NCBI GenBank assembly: GCA_900546465.1
Contig: URCX01000011.1
Coordinates: 1 to 22,887 of the forward strand
Length of the DNA: 22,887 nucleotides
Reading direction: 5' to 3'
Source: an uncultured Bacteroidota bacterium
GTDB taxonomy: Bacteria; Bacteroidota; Bacteroidia; Bacteroidales; P3
Below are positions 6,729 through 14,618 of this stretch, one piece after another. The notes under the pieces are model-generated. The model worked only from the letters and a program-made list of their open reading frames with translations, was not told the DNA's origin and did no database searches. A program made the translations under genes and the position numbers. Position 1 is the first letter of the stretch, and every line of letters begins with the position of its first letter.

Positions 6729-8606
6729 ATGTTTATGAATTACGATATAATAGTGGTAGGAGCCGGACACGCAGGTTGTGAGGCTGCTTACTCGGCTGCA
6801 ATCTTAGGTTCCAAAGTTCTTTTGATAACTCAAAACCTTAATAACATCGCTCAACTTTCCTGCAATCCCGCAATGGGAGGTGTAGCCAAAGGGCAAATCG
6901 TGCGTGAGATAGATGCCTTGGGCGGGTTCTCAGGTGTAATTACCGATAGAAACACTTTGCAATTTCGCATGCTTAACCGTAGCAAAGGTTGTGCAATGTG
7001 GAGTCCCAGAGCTCAGGTAGATAATGTAACTTTCGGTTTTTCATGGAGACAAACTCTTGAAAACAATGAAAACATAAGTCTTTGGCAAGATGAGGTTGTG
7101 GATTTGCTAATCCGTAATCACAGGGTGGAAGGCGTGAAAACCATTTTGGGATTGGAATTTCATGCCAAGGCGATTATCCTTACCAACGGTACTTTCCTTA
7201 ACGGAAGAATACATATAGGAGAAGTCAATTTTGAGGGAGGCAGGATAGGCGAGCAGGCTTCAAAAGGCTTATCGGACAAGATGAGAGACGAGGGCTTTGA
7301 AACCGATAAATTAAAGACAGGAACCCCTATGCGGGTCGATGGTCGCAGCATAGATTTTTCCGTAATGCAGGAACAAAAAGGCGATGATGAGCCTGCACAA
7401 TTTTCTTTTCTTTATGAAAGACCGCAACCGCTTACCCAACACAGTTGCTTCCTTACTTATACCAATCCCAAGGTACATGACATTCTCCGCAAAGGATTTG
7501 CATTCTCTCCCATGTTTGCAGGCAGGATACAGGGCAAAGGTCCACGTTACTGTCCTTCAATAGAAGATAAAATAGAGAGGTTCTCCGATAAAGACAGACA
7601 TCAACTCTTCATAGAACCGGAATCACGATATACAGGACTTTATTATGTCAACGGCTTTTCCTCTTCTCTGCCTTTGGAGATACAATACGAAGCCTTGCAC
7701 AACATACCCGGCTTTGAGAAAGCAGTTATTCAAAAGCCCGGCTACGCAATCGAATATGACTACTTCCCGCCTACTCAACTGCAATGCACACTCGAAACCA
7801 AGCATGTTGCCAATCTTTATTTTGCGGGACAAATAAACGGTACTACGGGTTATGAAGAAGCTGCTTCGCAAGGTTTGATGGCGGGCATAAATGCTCATCT
7901 CAAAATTCATGATAAGGAACCTTTCATTTTGAAGCGTTCCGAAGCTTACATAGGCGTATTGATTGATGACTTGATTACAAAAGGTATAGATGAACCATAC
8001 AGAATGTTTACTTCCCGAGCCGAATATCGCATACTTCTCCGTCAGGACGATGCCGATCGCCGCCTGACCCCGCTTTCCTTCGCAATAGGCTTGGCAAGCG
8101 AGGAAAGAATGAGGAAAACCCAACGCAAACAAGCGGAGATAAAGGAACTTGTTCTTTATTTGAAATCAGCCTCCGTTCAACCGGAACAAGTGAATCCTGT
8201 TCTTGAAAGTTTGAATACTCCCGAAATAGCACGAAAAACGCGTTTGGAACAATTACTTCTCCGTCCGCAAGTCGGATTGCAACAATTAGGCAAATGTGTT
8301 CCCGAACTTGAAGCACAAATTGCCAAAGCCGACCAAGATATACGCACCGAAGTAAGCGAAAGTGCGGAGATATTCGTCAAATATGAGAGTTATATACTTA
8401 AAGAACAAGAAATCGTCAACCGTCTCAGCAAATACGAAGACTTCAAGATACGCAGCGACTTCGATTACGCCCAAATCAAAGCCCTCTCTTTTGAAGCACG
8501 TGAGAAGTTGAACAAGATAAGACCGCAAACCATAGGACAAGCAAGCCGTATAAGCGGAGTATCACCTGCAGATGTATCTGTATTGATAATCTATCTTGCG
8601 AGATAA
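6729..8606 (+). CDS. mnmG: tRNA uridine-5-carboxymethylaminomethyl modification enzyme, FAD subunit
   Basis: MnmG (GidA) works with the GTPase MnmE to add the carboxymethylaminomethyl group at C5 of the wobble uridine (U34) of several tRNAs, using FAD, NADH and methylenetetrahydrofolate. The product is full length (625 residues). The FAD dinucleotide fold is at the N-terminus (VVGAGHAGCEAA), followed by the family signatures SCNPAMGGVAKG, KLKTGTPMRVDGR, GTTGYEEAASQGL and SRAEYRILLRQDDADRRLT, and by the helical C-terminal MnmE/tRNA-binding domain ending in SRISGVSPADVSVL. ATG 6729 gives MFMNYDII; the ATG at 6735 (MNYDII) is an equally likely start. It is the last gene of the operon starting at atpB; an inverted repeat follows. 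Confidence 0.97.
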   Translation: MFMNYDIIVVGAGHAGCEAAYSAAILGSKVLLITQNLNNIAQLSCNPAMGGVAKGQIVREIDALGGFSGVITDRNTLQFRMLNRSKGCAMWSPRAQVDNVTFGFSWRQTLENNENISLWQDEVVDLLIRNHRVEGVKTILGLEFHAKAIILTNGTFLNGRIHIGEVNFEGGRIGEQASKGLSDKMRDEGFETDKLKTGTPMRVDGRSIDFSVMQEQKGDDEPAQFSFLYERPQPLTQHSCFLTYTNPKVHDILRKGFAFSPMFAGRIQGKGPRYCPSIEDKIERFSDKDRHQLFIEPESRYTGLYYVNGFSSSLPLEIQYEALHNIPGFEKAVIQKPGYAIEYDYFPPTQLQCTLETKHVANLYFAGQINGTTGYEEAASQGLMAGINAHLKIHDKEPFILKRSEAYIGVLIDDLITKGIDEPYRMFTSRAEYRILLRQDDADRRLTPLSFAIGLASEERMRKTQRKQAEIKELVLYLKSASVQPEQVNPVLESLNTPEIARKTRLEQLLLRPQVGLQQLGKCVPELEAQIAKADQDIRTEVSESAEIFVKYESYILKEQEIVNRLSKYEDFKIRSDFDYAQIKALSFEAREKLNKIRPQTIGQASRISGVSPADVSVLIIYLAR

Positions 8607-8612
8607 ATTGTA

Positions 8613-8646
8613 CATAGGGTTTTCCATGAGTTTTGAAAACCCTATG
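8613..8646. terminator. Inverted repeat between convergent mnmG and yeiH
   Basis: CATAGGGTTTTC (8613-8624) and GAAAACCCTATG (8635-8646) form a perfect 12-bp stem with a 10-base loop. It lies 6 bases after mnmG and 10 bases after the yeiH stop on the other strand, so it can serve both convergent units. No long T run follows on either side, so termination strength is uncertain. Confidence 0.6.
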
Positions 8647-8656
8647 ATGCTTTGTC

Positions 8657-9592
8657 CTACCAATTAAAGAAAAAGAGCAGCGTTCCTACTGCTATCACAA
8701 TCCAAAGCAATATTCCCAAAAGGAAAGACTTAAGCCCTGCTCGTTTCAAGTCTTCAAAAGAGAAGCCGCAACCTATCAAAAACAAAGCCACAACCATTCC
8801 TCTCCGACCTAAAAAAGCCAACTGTTCATACACTGCCTGTCCCTGAGGCAAGAATGCTGCAATCAAAATCGCCAATACAAAATAAAGAATAAACCATGGG
8901 ATTTTTACCTTGCCTTTGACGGCATTATTCCTTCTGTTCAGCCACAGCACAAGAAAGGATAAAGGAATAATCCAAAGCGTTCTCGCCAATTTGACTGCCA
9001 CCGCTGTTTGCAATGCTTCGTTTCCGTATGCAGCACCTGCACCGACAACGGAAGAGGTATCGTGAATTGCAATAGCTGCCCAATATCCGAAATTCGTCTC
9101 CTCCATATTCAGGGCATGTCCCAAAGGAGGAAAAATGAATAAAGCAATGGCATTGAGAACAAAGACCACAGTCAACGCAAACGAAATTTGATTATCTTTT
9201 GCATTTATTATCGGAGATACTGCCGCAATGGCACTTCCGCCGCAAATAGCAGTACCGGAACTTATCAACATGGCAGTATTCCTGTCCACCTTGAGCCATT
9301 TGCCTAATAACATGCCGAACAAAAAGACCAACAGCACCGAACAAGCTGTCAATAATATGCCTTTTGACGATACTTCGATAACCTGTTGCAGACTCATGCC
9401 AAAACCCATCAAAACAACGCTATATTGTAGTAAAGGCGAAGAATAACGCTTAAATTCAAAAGGTTTTTCTATCTTCAAAAACGCAAATAAGATTCCGCAA
9501 AACAACGCCATCGGAGCCGTAATGTATGACATCATACACAGCAGAGGAACCAGCAAATAAAGAAACGATAATTTCTTTCTCATGATATACAT
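8657..9592 (-). CDS. YeiH/UPF0324 family inner-membrane protein, putative sulfate-related exporter
   Basis: A 311-residue integral membrane protein with about nine or ten hydrophobic helices. The family signature GTAICGGSAIAAVSP is complete near residues 113-127, and IHDTSSVVGAGAAYG further on matches the second conserved block. The family (Cons_hypoth698, YeiH) is annotated as putative sulfate exporters, but a transport substrate has not been firmly established for most members, so I name only the family. The ATG at 9592 gives MYIMRKK; the ATG at 9583 is an alternative. A possible -7 element lies 23 bases upstream. The gene is convergent with mnmG and appears to be a single-gene unit. Confidence 0.85.
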   Translation of the reverse strand: MYIMRKKLSFLYLLVPLLCMMSYITAPMALFCGILFAFLKIEKPFEFKRYSSPLLQYSVVLMGFGMSLQQVIEVSSKGILLTACSVLLVFLFGMLLGKWLKVDRNTAMLISSGTAICGGSAIAAVSPIINAKDNQISFALTVVFVLNAIALFIFPPLGHALNMEETNFGYWAAIAIHDTSSVVGAGAAYGNEALQTAVAVKLARTLWIIPLSFLVLWLNRRNNAVKGKVKIPWFILYFVLAILIAAFLPQGQAVYEQLAFLGRRGMVVALFLIGCGFSFEDLKRAGLKSFLLGILLWIVIAVGTLLFFFNW

Positions 9593-9614
9593 TTCAATTC
9601 ATTGATTTGAGCGG

Positions 9615-9622
9615 CAAAATTA
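9615..9622 (-). promoter_or_regulatory. Possible -7 element of the yeiH-family gene
   Basis: On the minus strand this reads TAATTTTG, matching TAnnTTTG, 23-30 bases upstream of the start at 9592. No TTTG is found at the proper -33 spacing, so the call is tentative. Confidence 0.35.
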
Positions 9623-9727
9623 CTGAGATTTTTTATCACATCTGTAATTGTCGCAAACTTTCTCTATCATCTTTCATCTTTACAGAGGGTGAAGACGCTT
9701 TCTCAAAAGCAAGCCTCGAATTGTCAA

Positions 9728-9759
9728 ACAAAGAATGTTATGGTGCATTCTTTGTCTTT
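9728..9759 (+). terminator. Orphan terminator-like hairpin
   Basis: ACAAAGAATG (9728-9737) pairs perfectly with CATTCTTTGT (9746-9755) around an 8-base loop and is followed by CTTTTT. Its T run is on the plus strand, yet no plus-strand gene or clear promoter precedes it within the gap. It could end a short unrecognised transcript, or it may catch plus-strand transcription entering antisense to yeiH. Confidence 0.5.
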
Positions 9760-9992
9760 TTACCCAATCTTCAAATAACTACTTATTTCGACTGAAAACG
9801 GATGTTGAAATGTTAAAAGTGCAGTTGCATAGTTTTTTTCTCTTGCGGCTTGAAATGGGAGAAAATGGCGGAAAAACTCCGAAATAAAAGGAAATTCCTT
9901 TTAGAAAATACCCCCCCCCAATCAATAATTAAAAAGTACATAATTAGAAGGCCTCTTGAAATGTTAATTACGGTATTTTTGATGTGTCAGTA

Positions 9993-10024
9993 TTTGCAGG
10001 GTATGAAGAAAATATGTACTTTTG
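9993..10024 (+). promoter_or_regulatory. Bacteroidota-type promoter without a downstream protein gene
   Basis: TTTG at 9993-9996 and TACTTTTG at 10017-10024 are separated by 20 bases, a complete match to the -33/-7 consensus of the phylum. Transcription would start near 10031. The next plus-strand protein gene is almost 2.9 kb away, with opposite-strand genes in between. Confidence 0.55.
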
Positions 10025-10030
10025 CCTTGT

Positions 10031-10149
10031 CTTGTGGTGGAAAATGTATTTGAACTGGTTTTGTGGGTAAACTCGGAGGCTAAAACTAATTATATATTTT
10101 CATAATTGTTTGAGGACTGCGGAAAGTAAAATATTCTGTGGTCCTTTTT
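10031..10149 (+). ncRNA. Candidate small RNA, about 120 nt
   Basis: The interval is bounded by a complete promoter (9993-10024) and a terminator hairpin (10113-10149). It has no open frame beyond an 8-codon one (ATG at 10044). A possible internal hairpin pairs GTTTT (10058-10062) with AAAAC (10082-10086). I do not recognise it as 6S RNA, SRP RNA, tmRNA or RNase P RNA, all of which have features absent here. It lies just beyond the 3' end of the helicase gene, so the transcript would run towards that gene and stop before it. Existence is inferred only from the flanking signals. Confidence 0.4.
10113..10149 (+). terminator. Plus-strand terminator with G-U pairs
   Basis: AGGACTGCGGAA (10113-10124) pairs with TTCTGTGGTCCT (10134-10145) over 12 positions, three of them G-U, with a 9-base loop and a T run to 10149. 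In minus-strand RNA the three G-U pairs become C-A mismatches and no T run follows, so the hairpin is built for plus-strand transcription rather than for the helicase gene that ends at 10168. Confidence 0.6.
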
Positions 10150-10167
10150 GTATTGTATCGGGTTGGC

Positions 10168-11580
10168 TTATTCAGAGGTGTGGAAGAAGTCATCTGTAAA
10201 GTTTATCAGGTAAAGTTGTTTTCTTGCACGGGTTACGGCGGTGTAGAGCCAGCGGAGGTAGTCAGGGGTGAGTTGATCCGAGTTAAAGGGACTTTGTTGT
10301 ATAAAGACGCTGTGCCAGTCGCCGCCTTGGGCTTTATGACAGGTGAGAGCGTTGGAAAATTTAACTTGCAGGGCGTTGTAGTATTTGTCTTGTTTTATGT
10401 TGTGTTGTATGATGGCCTTGTTTCGGGTGTTTTGACTGTAATGAACGTATAGTTGGTTGTAGAGTTGTTGCTGTTTGTCGGAAGATAGGGAGGCTTGGTT
10501 GTCGAAGAGGGTGTCCAAGATGATGGTGAGTTCGAGTTCTTCCTGTTCGGGATAGTCAATAAATTTTACGGCTATGTCGGCGAAATTGAACCCGTAGGCT
10601 TCTTCATATCGATAGATTTGGGTTATTTGAAGCATGTCTCCGTTGGCGATGAAGTCGGTATTAGAGCTTTGGCTTGTCCAATAGTAATTGTTTTTGACCG
10701 ACATTAGGGTTTCTCCTATATCTATGCGGTTTTCTTTTTCGAGTATGCGGTTGCGAATGTATTGGTTTATCATATTGGCAAGGCGGTTGGTACGGGTGAT
10801 GATGACGACTTCGTTGACGCCGTGGAGGCGATATTCGTTCATGAGGGTTTCTTCCATATCGTAGGTGTCGAGTTTCTTGATGTCGGGGTGGTTTTTAATT
10901 TTGAATAGAGGGAGTTTTATGCGATTATGGGCTAATGCCCAGCGTATATTGGAGGCGTTTTTGAGTATGCCTGAGGTGAGGACTTGGCGGACGACTTGAG
11001 TGAGTTGGTAGTAGGTAACGTTATGATGGAGGACTGTTTCTATGTATTGTGGGTTAAGAGCCGGAGAGTAGGGGGAGCCAATGGGTGGAAGTTGTGCAGT
11101 GTCTCCGATGAAAATGAGTTTGTTATTTATATTGTGCGTTGTATAGTTTATGAGATCCCGTAATAGATTGTTACCTGAGAAGAGTGTTTCGTTTTCACCT
11201 ATCATGGAGGCTTCATCTATTATATATATTGTATTGAGGCTTTTGTTTTGTTTGAGTTTGAGAGAGTTTGTGCCATCTGCCTCGTTGGTGGTGTAGTAGA
11301 TGTGTTTGTGAATTGTGGCGGCAGGTCGTTTGGAGTATTTGCCGAGTATCTTGGCGGCTCGTCCTGTTGGGGCAAGGAGTATGGTTGTGAGATTATAGAG
11401 GGGAAGAGTTTGTACAAGTGCGGAGATGAGACTGGTTTTACCTGTGCCGGCATATCCGTTTATGATGAATATTTGAGTGTCAGGAGTGTGGAAAAGAAAG
11501 TTTGAGAGACGTTTGGCAAGTTCCTTTTGATCTTCGGTCAGGGTATGTTGCAGCTTGTTTTCGATTTGTTGAAGGAACAT
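10168..11580 (-). CDS. RecD/Dda-like superfamily 1B DNA helicase
   Basis: A 470-residue ATP-dependent 5'-3' DNA helicase of the RecD2/Dda type by motif content. Walker A is GYAGTGKT (42-49), motif Ia includes LAPTGRAA, Walker B is IIDEAS (120-125), and motif III is GDTAQLPPIG (159-168). Motif V-like CHKAQGGDW (414-422) and motif VI YTAVTRARK (446-454) are also present, so the ATPase core is complete. It lacks the long N-terminal region of RecD2 and is short, like many stand-alone Bacteroidota homologues, and no recB or recC lies nearby. Cellular role is unproven; a general DNA repair or replication-accessory helicase is likely. It starts 13 bases after the apbE stop on the same strand, so both are probably co-transcribed from the apbE promoter. 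Confidence 0.9.
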   Translation of the reverse strand: MFLQQIENKLQHTLTEDQKELAKRLSNFLFHTPDTQIFIINGYAGTGKTSLISALVQTLPLYNLTTILLAPTGRAAKILGKYSKRPAATIHKHIYYTTNEADGTNSLKLKQNKSLNTIYIIDEASMIGENETLFSGNNLLRDLINYTTHNINNKLIFIGDTAQLPPIGSPYSPALNPQYIETVLHHNVTYYQLTQVVRQVLTSGILKNASNIRWALAHNRIKLPLFKIKNHPDIKKLDTYDMEETLMNEYRLHGVNEVVIITRTNRLANMINQYIRNRILEKENRIDIGETLMSVKNNYYWTSQSSNTDFIANGDMLQITQIYRYEEAYGFNFADIAVKFIDYPEQEELELTIILDTLFDNQASLSSDKQQQLYNQLYVHYSQNTRNKAIIQHNIKQDKYYNALQVKFSNALTCHKAQGGDWHSVFIQQSPFNSDQLTPDYLRWLYTAVTRARKQLYLINFTDDFFHTSE

Positions 11581-11593
11581 GGCTCCTTGTGGT

Positions 11594-12649
11594 TTAGTTT
11601 ATGGTTTCTATTTTGGGTTGTAAGGCTTGACTTACCTTGGTTTTGGTTTTGCCGTCCTTGTCGCAATAGATAAAAACGGCTTGGTATTGAGGGTGCTTTG
11701 CAATGAATTGTTCGGCTTTTTCCATGCCCATTACCATGAAAGCTGTTGCAAGGGCATCGGCTTCGGTAGAGGTAGAGGCTACGACGGAGACGCTGAGTAG
11801 GGAGTGCTTGACGGGTTTGCCGGTGTGCGGGTTGATGGTATGGGTGTATTTTATGCCGTTTTCGATGGTGTATTTACGGTAGTTGCCACTGGTAACCACC
11901 GATTGATTTTCGAGTTTGATGAGGGTGTTGTATTGTCTTGGGGCGTTAAGGCTGTCGCAGGGCTGTTCTATGGCAACTCTCCATTGTTGTCCGTCAGGTT
12001 TTTTGCTGCTTGCATAGACTTCTCCACCAACGTCAACAATATGTGAGTTGATGTTGTGGTCGTTGAGGTATCGGCTTATGCAATCGGTGGTGTACCCTTG
12101 TGCGATGGCATTGAAATCTAATTGGGTTTGGGGGTGTTGCTTTCCCAATATTCCGTTTTTGATTTGTACTTTTTTGTAGCCGATGTATTGTAGGAGCGAG
12201 TCTGTTTGTCTGTCTGTCGGTTTATTGCCTTTTTCGTTTGCAAAGCCGTATGCTTTTATCAGAGGAGCAACGGTGATGTCGAAGTCGCCGTCTGTCAGTT
12301 CGGAGAAAGCCATGGCGGCATTGAAATTGTCAATAAAGATCTGGTTTAGAGAGGTTTCTTTGTTGGCGTTTATTTTGTTTAGTATAGAGTTGGGGTTCCA
12401 GAGGGAGAGAGTCTCATCTATAGCTTTGAAAATACTGTCAATACCGTGTTGTATGTCCGCTTGGGTCAGCATGTGCTTTAGGATTGCGATTTCATCGTTG
12501 AAGTGGTAATAGACTATGTGATAGTATGTGCCTTGCACTCTTCCGTTAAGGGTGAATTTTTGAAGTTTGGCTTCTGGTTTGCTGCAAGAGACAAACAGAA
12601 TTATAGTTGTGAAGAGTAAGAATATGGGTTTTGCAAGTGGTTTATTCAT
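11594..12649 (-). CDS. apbE: FAD:protein FMN transferase, lipoprotein
   Basis: ApbE attaches FMN from FAD through a phosphodiester bond to threonine residues of exported or membrane flavoproteins such as Nqr and Rnf subunits. The product is 351 residues. A type II signal peptide (MNKPLAKPIFLLFTTIILF) ends in VSC, so the mature protein is lipid-anchored. Family motifs are VDVGGEVYASS and WRVAIEQP, SGNYRKYT, then HTINPHTGKPV and EADALATAFMVMG, which carries the acidic metal-binding region. The frame is open to an upstream ATG at 12685, but the -7 element at 12674-12681 makes 12649 the start and places the signal peptide at the very N-terminus. The helicase gene follows closely downstream. The acceptor flavoproteins are not in the window. 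Confidence 0.95.
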   Translation of the reverse strand: MNKPLAKPIFLLFTTIILFVSCSKPEAKLQKFTLNGRVQGTYYHIVYYHFNDEIAILKHMLTQADIQHGIDSIFKAIDETLSLWNPNSILNKINANKETSLNQIFIDNFNAAMAFSELTDGDFDITVAPLIKAYGFANEKGNKPTDRQTDSLLQYIGYKKVQIKNGILGKQHPQTQLDFNAIAQGYTTDCISRYLNDHNINSHIVDVGGEVYASSKKPDGQQWRVAIEQPCDSLNAPRQYNTLIKLENQSVVTSGNYRKYTIENGIKYTHTINPHTGKPVKHSLLSVSVVASTSTEADALATAFMVMGMEKAEQFIAKHPQYQAVFIYCDKDGKTKTKVSQALQPKIETIN

Positions 12650-12673
12650 GGATTTTATATTTGAATGATTTCG

Positions 12674-12681
12674 CAAAGATA
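12674..12681 (-). promoter_or_regulatory. -7 element of the apbE-helicase unit
   Basis: On the minus strand this reads TATCTTTG, a full match to TAnnTTTG. The expected transcription start (about 12667) is roughly 18 bases before the apbE ATG at 12649. A clear TTTG at -33 is not seen. Confidence 0.5.
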
Positions 12682-12808
12682 GCAAGTTGGCAGATAAGAG
12701 AAGGAAATTTATTTCTATGTTTATGACAATGACTTGATAACCAAAGGAAAAATTTGTGGCAAAGGGTGAAACTTTTCTGCCATTAAGGCGTATTATTTAG
12801 TGTTAGAA

Positions 12809-12833
12809 TGGGAAATTTGGGGATAAAAAGGGA
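12809..12833 (+). promoter_or_regulatory. MraZ-binding boxes (three GGGA direct repeats)
   Basis: TGGGA (12809-12813), GGGGA (12819-12823) and AGGGA (12829-12833) recur with exact 10-base spacing, that is 5-base boxes with 5-base spacers. MraZ is known to bind such TGGGN repeats upstream of its own gene. Here they lie about 55-80 bases before the predicted start of transcription. A fourth TGGGA occurs at 12860-12864 but out of phase. Confidence 0.7.
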
Positions 12834-12873
12834 AAAAGTTTTCAACAAATGGTTTTTTGTGGGAGAAAAGTAG

Positions 12874-12881
12874 TAGCTTTG
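12874..12881 (+). promoter_or_regulatory. -7 element of the dcw operon promoter
   Basis: TAGCTTTG matches TAnnTTTG and predicts transcription from about 12888, 18 bases before the mraZ ATG. The T-rich run at 12853-12858 is the nearest -33 candidate, but the spacing is not ideal. Confidence 0.5.
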
Positions 12882-12905
12882 TAATCTGAAAATAAGTAGT
12901 TCGTC

Positions 12906-13391
12906 ATGTCATTGATTGTTGGTGTTGAGTTTTGCAAGATGGATTCAAACGGTAGGTTTAAGTTGCCTGTCGCTTTGAAGAAGCAAATCGTAGTTGGCGA
13001 TGACGTGAGATTTGTTATAAGAAAAAGTATATATAATTCATGCTTGGAACTTTTTACCTATTCCGATTTCCAGAAGGAAGTTGAGAGACTTCAAGCTAAT
13101 CTTAATCCTTACAATCCTAAAGCCAAGCGGTTATATAGGCGATTGATGCAAGCTAATGTAATAGAGCTTGATGGTAATGATCGTATTCTTATCCCGATGG
13201 AACAACGGACTACGACTGATATTGATAAAGATATTGTTGTTGTGGCTTCCGGAAAATATATGGAGATTTGGGATGCCAAGACGTATAACGAAATCGATAA
13301 TGACAACTTCGATTATGTTGCTTCTGCAGAGGAGTTGTTGAGCGATGTCGTTAAGGCGGATAAGGATTTAAGAGAAAATGTCGGAGAATAG
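12906..13391 (+). CDS. mraZ: Transcriptional regulator MraZ
   Basis: A ring-forming DNA-binding protein that controls the dcw operon through TGGGN repeats. The 161-residue product has two SpoVT/AbrB-like halves. The first DxxGR motif is intact (Asp13 to Arg17 in KMDSNGRFKLP). The second reads ELDGNDRILIP, so the usual glycine is Asp92 while Asp89 and Arg93 remain. GGGA boxes with exact 10-base spacing lie upstream, consistent with autoregulation. The stop lies 14 bases inside rsmH, showing tight coupling with the next gene. It is the first gene of a run of overlapping or closely spaced genes that continues to the right edge. Confidence 0.93.
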   Translation: MSLIVGVEFCKMDSNGRFKLPVALKKQIVVGDDVRFVIRKSIYNSCLELFTYSDFQKEVERLQANLNPYNPKAKRLYRRLMQANVIELDGNDRILIPMEQRTTTDIDKDIVVVASGKYMEIWDAKTYNEIDNDNFDYVASAEELLSDVVKADKDLRENVGE

Positions 13392-14289
13392 CTATCATAT
13401 ACCTGTAATGTTGAAAGAATGTATTGAGGGCTTGAATATAAAGCCTGACGGTACGTATGTCGATGTTACTTTTGGCGGTGGAGGGCATTCGAGGGCGATA
13501 ATGGAAAGACTTTCGACAGACGGACGTTTATTTGCTTTTGATCAAGATCCTGATGCAGCACAGAATGCAATCAATGATGAAAGATTTTGCCTGATTGGAG
13601 AGAATTTCGACAAATTTGAAGAGAGTTTGCGGTTGTATAGGGCAACGAGGATAGATGGAGTGATAGCTGATTTAGGTGTTTCCTCGCATCAGTTGGATTG
13701 TCCTGAAAGAGGCTTCAGTACACGTTTTGAAGGAGTATTGGATTTGAGAATGAATAACAATGGCGGGTTTACGGCGGCTGATGTAGTGAACTCTTATTCG
13801 TTGGAGGAACTTTGCAGAGTTTTCAGAGAATATGGAGAGTTAGTTAATGCTTATAATGTTGCGAAAGTTTTGATTGCTAAGCAAGAAGAGGGAATATTTT
13901 CGACTTCTGATCTGATGTCTGCTTTGATGAAATGTGCTCCGAGGGGAAAAGAGAATAAATTTTTTGCAAAGGTTTTTCAGGCTTTGAGAATAGAGGTGAA
14001 TCGTGAGATGGATTGCTTGAAAAAAATGCTGGAACAATGTGGCAGACTTATGGTGCCGGGTGCAAGGTTGGTTGTGATGAGCTATCATTCTTTGGAGGAT
14101 AGAATTGTGAAGAATTATATGAAGACGGGTAATTGCGAAGGAAAGGTGGAGAAGGATTTCTATGGTAATGTAATTGCCGAATTTGAGCAGATAAGTCGTA
14201 AGCCGATTGTGGCAACAGATGAGGAGGTAGAAAGAAATCCGAGATCAAGGAGTGCAAAGTTGAGAATTGCTCAAAAGAAAGGGATATGA
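13378..14289 (+). CDS. rsmH: 16S rRNA (cytosine1402-N4)-methyltransferase
   Basis: RsmH (MraW) methylates N4 of C1402 in the ribosomal P site using S-adenosylmethionine. The product is full length (303 residues). The N-terminal HIPVMLKECIEGL and the SAM-binding loop YVDVTFGGGGHS (27-38) are standard. Later signatures ADLGVSSHQLD, ERGFS.R, LDLRMN and the C-terminal MSYHSLEDRIVKNYM also match. The start overlaps mraZ by 14 bases and the stop overlaps ftsL as ATGA, so translation is probably coupled across all three. Confidence 0.97.
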   Translation: MSENSYHIPVMLKECIEGLNIKPDGTYVDVTFGGGGHSRAIMERLSTDGRLFAFDQDPDAAQNAINDERFCLIGENFDKFEESLRLYRATRIDGVIADLGVSSHQLDCPERGFSTRFEGVLDLRMNNNGGFTAADVVNSYSLEELCRVFREYGELVNAYNVAKVLIAKQEEGIFSTSDLMSALMKCAPRGKENKFFAKVFQALRIEVNREMDCLKKMLEQCGRLMVPGARLVVMSYHSLEDRIVKNYMKTGNCEGKVEKDFYGNVIAEFEQISRKPIVATDEEVERNPRSRSAKLRIAQKKGI

Positions 14290-14618
14290 AAATAGGCATT
14301 AAAAGGTTTATACAGGGTGATTTATTATTGGGACGTTGGCTCGTATCCAATATACGATTGGTATTGCTGATAGTTGTACTTATTCTTATATATATAACCA
14401 ACAGATATAATATTGAGGGAACGGTGAAGAGGATAAATGCTTGTTCGAAGGAGATAGAGCAATTACATCAGAGGCATACAAAAATCAAGACTACTTATCA
14501 GAATTCGTCAATGATGTTGGTCTTGGCAAAGAAACTTGAACCTATTGGAATAGGTGTATCGAAAGAACCGATAAAAGAGGTGATATTCATATCCGGTAAA
14601 GAAGAAGAGAATGAGTAA
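14286..14618 (+). CDS. ftsL: FtsL-like cell division protein
   Basis: A 110-residue bitopic membrane protein: a short cytoplasmic N-terminus, one transmembrane helix (about 21-39) and a periplasmic helix with coiled-coil potential (about 45-70). Primary sequence similarity to E. coli FtsL is low, but the position between rsmH and ftsI, the size and the topology are exactly those of FtsL; Bacteroidota homologues are annotated as FtsL-like. FtsL scaffolds the FtsW-FtsI septal synthase. It overlaps rsmH (ATGA) and ftsI (8 bases). Confidence 0.8.
   Translation: MKIGIKRFIQGDLLLGRWLVSNIRLVLLIVVLILIYITNRYNIEGTVKRINACSKEIEQLHQRHTKIKTTYQNSSMMLVLAKKLEPIGIGVSKEPIKEVIFISGKEEENE

Larger units (their letters stand above)
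9593..10167. other. 575-base gap with hairpins, poly-C tract and a possible small RNA
   Basis: There is no convincing protein gene between the two minus-strand genes. It holds the possible yeiH promoter (9615-9622), an orphan hairpin with a T run (9728-9759), a run of nine C (9911-9919), a full plus-strand promoter (9993-10024) and a plus-strand terminator (10113-10149). Plus-strand frames of 62 codons (9607) and 67 codons (9850) show no family resemblance, and the first crosses the hairpin, so I do not call them genes. Confidence 0.5.

Noticed and set aside
9850..10053. Plus-strand 67-codon frame through the poly-C tract
   Set aside because: It overlaps the promoter of the candidate small RNA, has no recognisable domain, and its basic/aromatic mix looks like AT-rich non-coding DNA.
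10138..11505. Several plus-strand frames opposite the helicase gene
   Set aside because: They are antisense shadows of a gene with complete helicase motifs.
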